Shown: one piece after another, positions 63,201 through 64,000 of the stretch
Numbering within the stretch: the stretch's first letter is position 1
How the letters are laid out: each line of letters begins with the position of its first letter
Assembly: GCF_004006665.1 (NCBI RefSeq)
Contig: NZ_QOCL01000014.1
Location: 186,001-250,000, forward strand
Reading direction: 5' to 3'
Origin: Halobacteriovorax sp. HLS
GTDB taxonomy: Bacteria > Bdellovibrionota > Bacteriovoracia > Bacteriovoracales > Bacteriovoracaceae
Length of the DNA: 64,000 nt
Notes under the pieces: generated by a model
The model's database searches: none
What the model was told of the DNA's origin: nothing
The model's input: only the letters and a program-made list of their open reading frames with translations
Translations under genes and position numbers: made by a program

Positions 63201-63399
63201 CTACTTTACATTCGTGAGATCTATCCTGACGAACAATGCCTGAAACAATGTAGTAGGTTTCCGGGCTTCCTTTAGTGAAAGATAAATTAACACATGAGAG
63301 GCTTAGAAATTTCTTGGCCTGATTAATTTCACTCTCATTAAAAAACCTGCGAGCAAGCTTTTCTAGGTGAGCTGGAAGAATAAATATGTCATTAAGCAT
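60259..63399 (-). CDS. SWIM zinc-finger SNF2-family helicase
   Basis: A 1046-residue protein. C84, C86, C95 and H97 (CDCHDWEAKRNCAH) form a SWIM zinc finger. A long middle domain follows. The SNF2 ATPase lies in the last ~450 residues: ADDMGLGKTLQT (Walker A, near 628), DEVQH (a DEAH-like box, near 716), LTGTPVENDLAE, then helicase C with SLKAGGVGLNLTAA and DRAHRIGQQ (near 983). Such proteins remodel nucleoprotein, like RapA relatives, but their bacterial roles vary. Upstream the ribosome site AGGA is ten bases from the ATG. It is not part of the polysaccharide functions. Confidence 0.92.
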   Translation of the reverse strand: MLNDIFILPAHLEKLARRFFNESEINQAKKFLSLSCVNLSFTKGSPETYYIVSGIVRQDRSHECKVVYKKRLEDTEEGPYSSNCDCHDWEAKRNCAHTCALFLGYHLQLEGEAPRDESSPPIPNFGLNGVNVIEYGTIIKGPHQLQGAAATATYSSLHYLLHNKKVVNFPLPDNFEGKVILSILSPNDERAVPKLKFKHKRDDGSICEEISLFENLYLFDWNLGRAFHLSSDLKTLIQKIKIRGNTLEINDLIKMAMHKELSDKCEIYLDGTPLEEVKEINANCRVTLTPGERRGLIDVEVVFHDDNEKAISAPDFLTSFTFEGGLLSNFKKKKDAYDFIGQFSDHLEDQIYDYKKSLHSAARKEKWLDIINYTLNNEKTYIYDIEEKEICDYNNEFLSLLISSLYKNFGELFFRYSQFNPATKSIHFQATTSAIFQGLNAFNEKVTPYGVNIFYEKQELANWNSKIRFERRASSTKWFDLELYISKEDLAIISQADLETGLALTDKGLVLLNKEQKDLMRFMRKYTKFEGQASENEESTDIPFKKFLLPFNRARIFELFELKKLGIEGALTKEEEELCERLATLESVPDYDLPVDLSAELRPYQKTGYNWLKFLYENKLGACLADDMGLGKTLQTISFIQSIHDQIDRVLVVCPVSILLNWQKEIEKFSKLNIQIYHGGERNINDDAKVILTSYGVMKREIDEKFSQMHFDVLVLDEVQHLKNIRSLGAYAARKIKADFRICLTGTPVENDLAEFYNIIDLSVPGIWGDLEFIRTTSNKKSRLVARKTAAPFVLRRTKDQVLTDLPAKIENNVYLNFDDGERQTYVQNLLNIKNRIKNSPSKKKYGEILKGLLQLRQSCLWQAPGATPHYKSIMSTKVEFLVEQLEQIIEEGHQTIVFSQFTTYLDLIQNTLRDKHWRLSRIDGSQSIKKRQQQVDEFQAGKTDVFLISLKAGGVGLNLTAASYVFIMDPWWNPAVESQAIDRAHRIGQQNTLTVYRPIIKDTVEEKVLQLQEMKKQLFKDLLPDDDESLFTGKLSLTDFEDLFS

Positions 63400-63591
63400 T
63401 ATATAAGTTCCTAATTTTTAAAGCCTCTATTGTATCTTGATTTCTTCTAAAAATATATATAGGCAGAGCTAAGATTTTTTATAATTTTAAATAGTTACTT
63501 GATCATTAAGGTCTCTTGCTCGAAAATCTTGCACCTTGTGAGGCATTTATCTGTTTTTATTACGTGATTATAGAGGTTTACGAAAATAAAA

Positions 63592-63620
63592 TTGTTCATT
63601 TCTCAAATTAATCCTATAAT
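63592..63620 (+). promoter_or_regulatory. Possible promoter of the receiver-domain gene
   Basis: TTGTTC (63592-63597), 17 bases, TATAAT (63615-63620). Leader of about 30 bases with GGA before the ATG at 63656. Confidence 0.5.
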
Positions 63621-63655
63621 AATATTATTGAGCACTAGAAGGATGTGGAAATATT

Positions 63656-64000
63656 ATGCAAAAAATCTTATTTGTGGATGACACAATTGATAACTTAGAG
63701 AGATTTAAACAGGTTTTGGGTACTCACTTTGATTTTACTCTAGCAAGTAATGCTGAAACGGCACTTGAATATGCAAAGTCCGATCAGTTTGATCTTTTCT
63801 TGATTGATATTTTAATGCCTGTCAAAAATGGTCTTCAACTCCATGATGAGATTGTTAGTGCAGATTGGTACGCAGGAACTCCAATCGTTTTAAAATCTAT
63901 GAGTCGTAATGAAGAAATGAAATTAGAGGCCCTGAGCTTAACTAAGACGGACTTTATTGGGTTTGGAATGAGCTTCGATGAGATTCGAGTGAGACTAAGC
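63656..64000 (+). CDS. Response-regulator receiver-domain protein, 3' end outside window
   Basis: At least 115 residues, running off the right edge. MQKILFVDDTIDN gives the acidic pair, FLIDILMPVKNG the phospho-acceptor Asp, and TPIVLKSMS the Ser/Thr strand. The conserved Lys before the last strand (usually KP) is not present; the segment reads TKTDFIGFGMSFDEI. It may be a modified receiver or the first part of a longer protein. Output domain and partner kinase are unknown. Confidence 0.82.
   Translation, partial: MQKILFVDDTIDNLERFKQVLGTHFDFTLASNAETALEYAKSDQFDLFLIDILMPVKNGLQLHDEIVSADWYAGTPIVLKSMSRNEEMKLEALSLTKTDFIGFGMSFDEIRVRLS

Noticed and set aside
1-64000. CRISPR arrays, tRNA or rRNA genes, insertion sequences and phage genes.
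   Set aside because: None was recognised by eye on either strand. The only clear tandem repeat is the coding 84-base repeat at 55684-56004.

Overview
The window reads as an AT-rich (roughly one third G+C) chromosomal segment of a Gram-negative bacterium. Kdo synthesis, a heptosyltransferase and a very large surface-polysaccharide region establish a lipopolysaccharide or capsule-bearing envelope. Low G+C, dense coupled genes and a secreted cysteine-repeat protein fit a Bacteriovorax/Halobacteriovorax-like member of the Bdellovibrionota. That placement is an inference from style; no rRNA or other marker is present.

Layout. (1) 1-2152 holds the 3' end of a surface-carbohydrate gene and a polysaccharide deacetylase. 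(2) 2142-9608 is an eight-gene minus-strand unit: kdsB, kdsA, a free-standing KdsD-type CBS pair, an FkbM methyltransferase, a PhyH-type dioxygenase, a sulfotransferase, a pyruvate kinase/ATP-sulfurylase fusion and APS kinase. It looks like a self-contained route for making CMP-Kdo and PAPS and for decorating a glycan. (3) 9803-21981 carries glycosyltransferases, a UDP-L-FucNAc or UDP-L-QuiNAc pathway, a PglC-type initiating transferase, a UPF0104-like membrane protein, a Wzy-like protein and a WbpM/PglF-like dehydratase. (4) 22180-31646 carries an ArnC-like GT2, an AsnB-type amidotransferase, a second Wzy-like protein, a Wzx-like flippase and more glycosyltransferases. (5) 31742-38206 is a CDP-3,6-dideoxyhexose (paratose/tyvelose-type) operon: rfbH, a GT39 enzyme, rfbE, rfbF, rfbG and an rfbS/rfbJ-type reductase. 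(6) 38223-45615 holds the dTDP-3-amino-3,6-dideoxyhexose pathway (rfbA, rfbB, a ketoisomerase and an aminotransferase), with methyltransferases, an ArnC-like GT2 and a DUF2079 protein. (7) 45714-55489 is rich in multi-spanning glycosyltransferases: GT39, a GT87-like protein and three GT22 paralogues, plus soluble enzymes that may feed them. (8) 55528-60101 holds a secreted four-repeat protein, a CBS protein, WaaE-like and heptosyltransferase LPS-core genes, a GT2-like protein and a small exported protein. (9) 60259-64000 holds a SWIM/SNF2 helicase and the start of a receiver-domain gene.

How it works together. At least four nucleotide-sugar pathways (CMP-Kdo, a UDP-L-amino sugar, a CDP-dideoxyhexose and a dTDP-3-amino sugar) feed many cytosolic GT2/GT4 enzymes and about six polytopic lipid-sugar-dependent transferases. 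Two polymerase candidates and one Wzx suggest more than one polysaccharide or modification. Strand changes more than twenty times, and many convergent genes overlap or abut, some with AT-rich hairpins over the junction.

Most notable: the pyruvate kinase/ATP-sulfurylase fusion inside a Kdo-sulfation operon; a pair of divergent promoters sharing one -35 palindrome with start codons at the predicted transcription starts; a 28-residue CX17C repeat protein; and nested inverted repeats in the only long gap (56071-56509).
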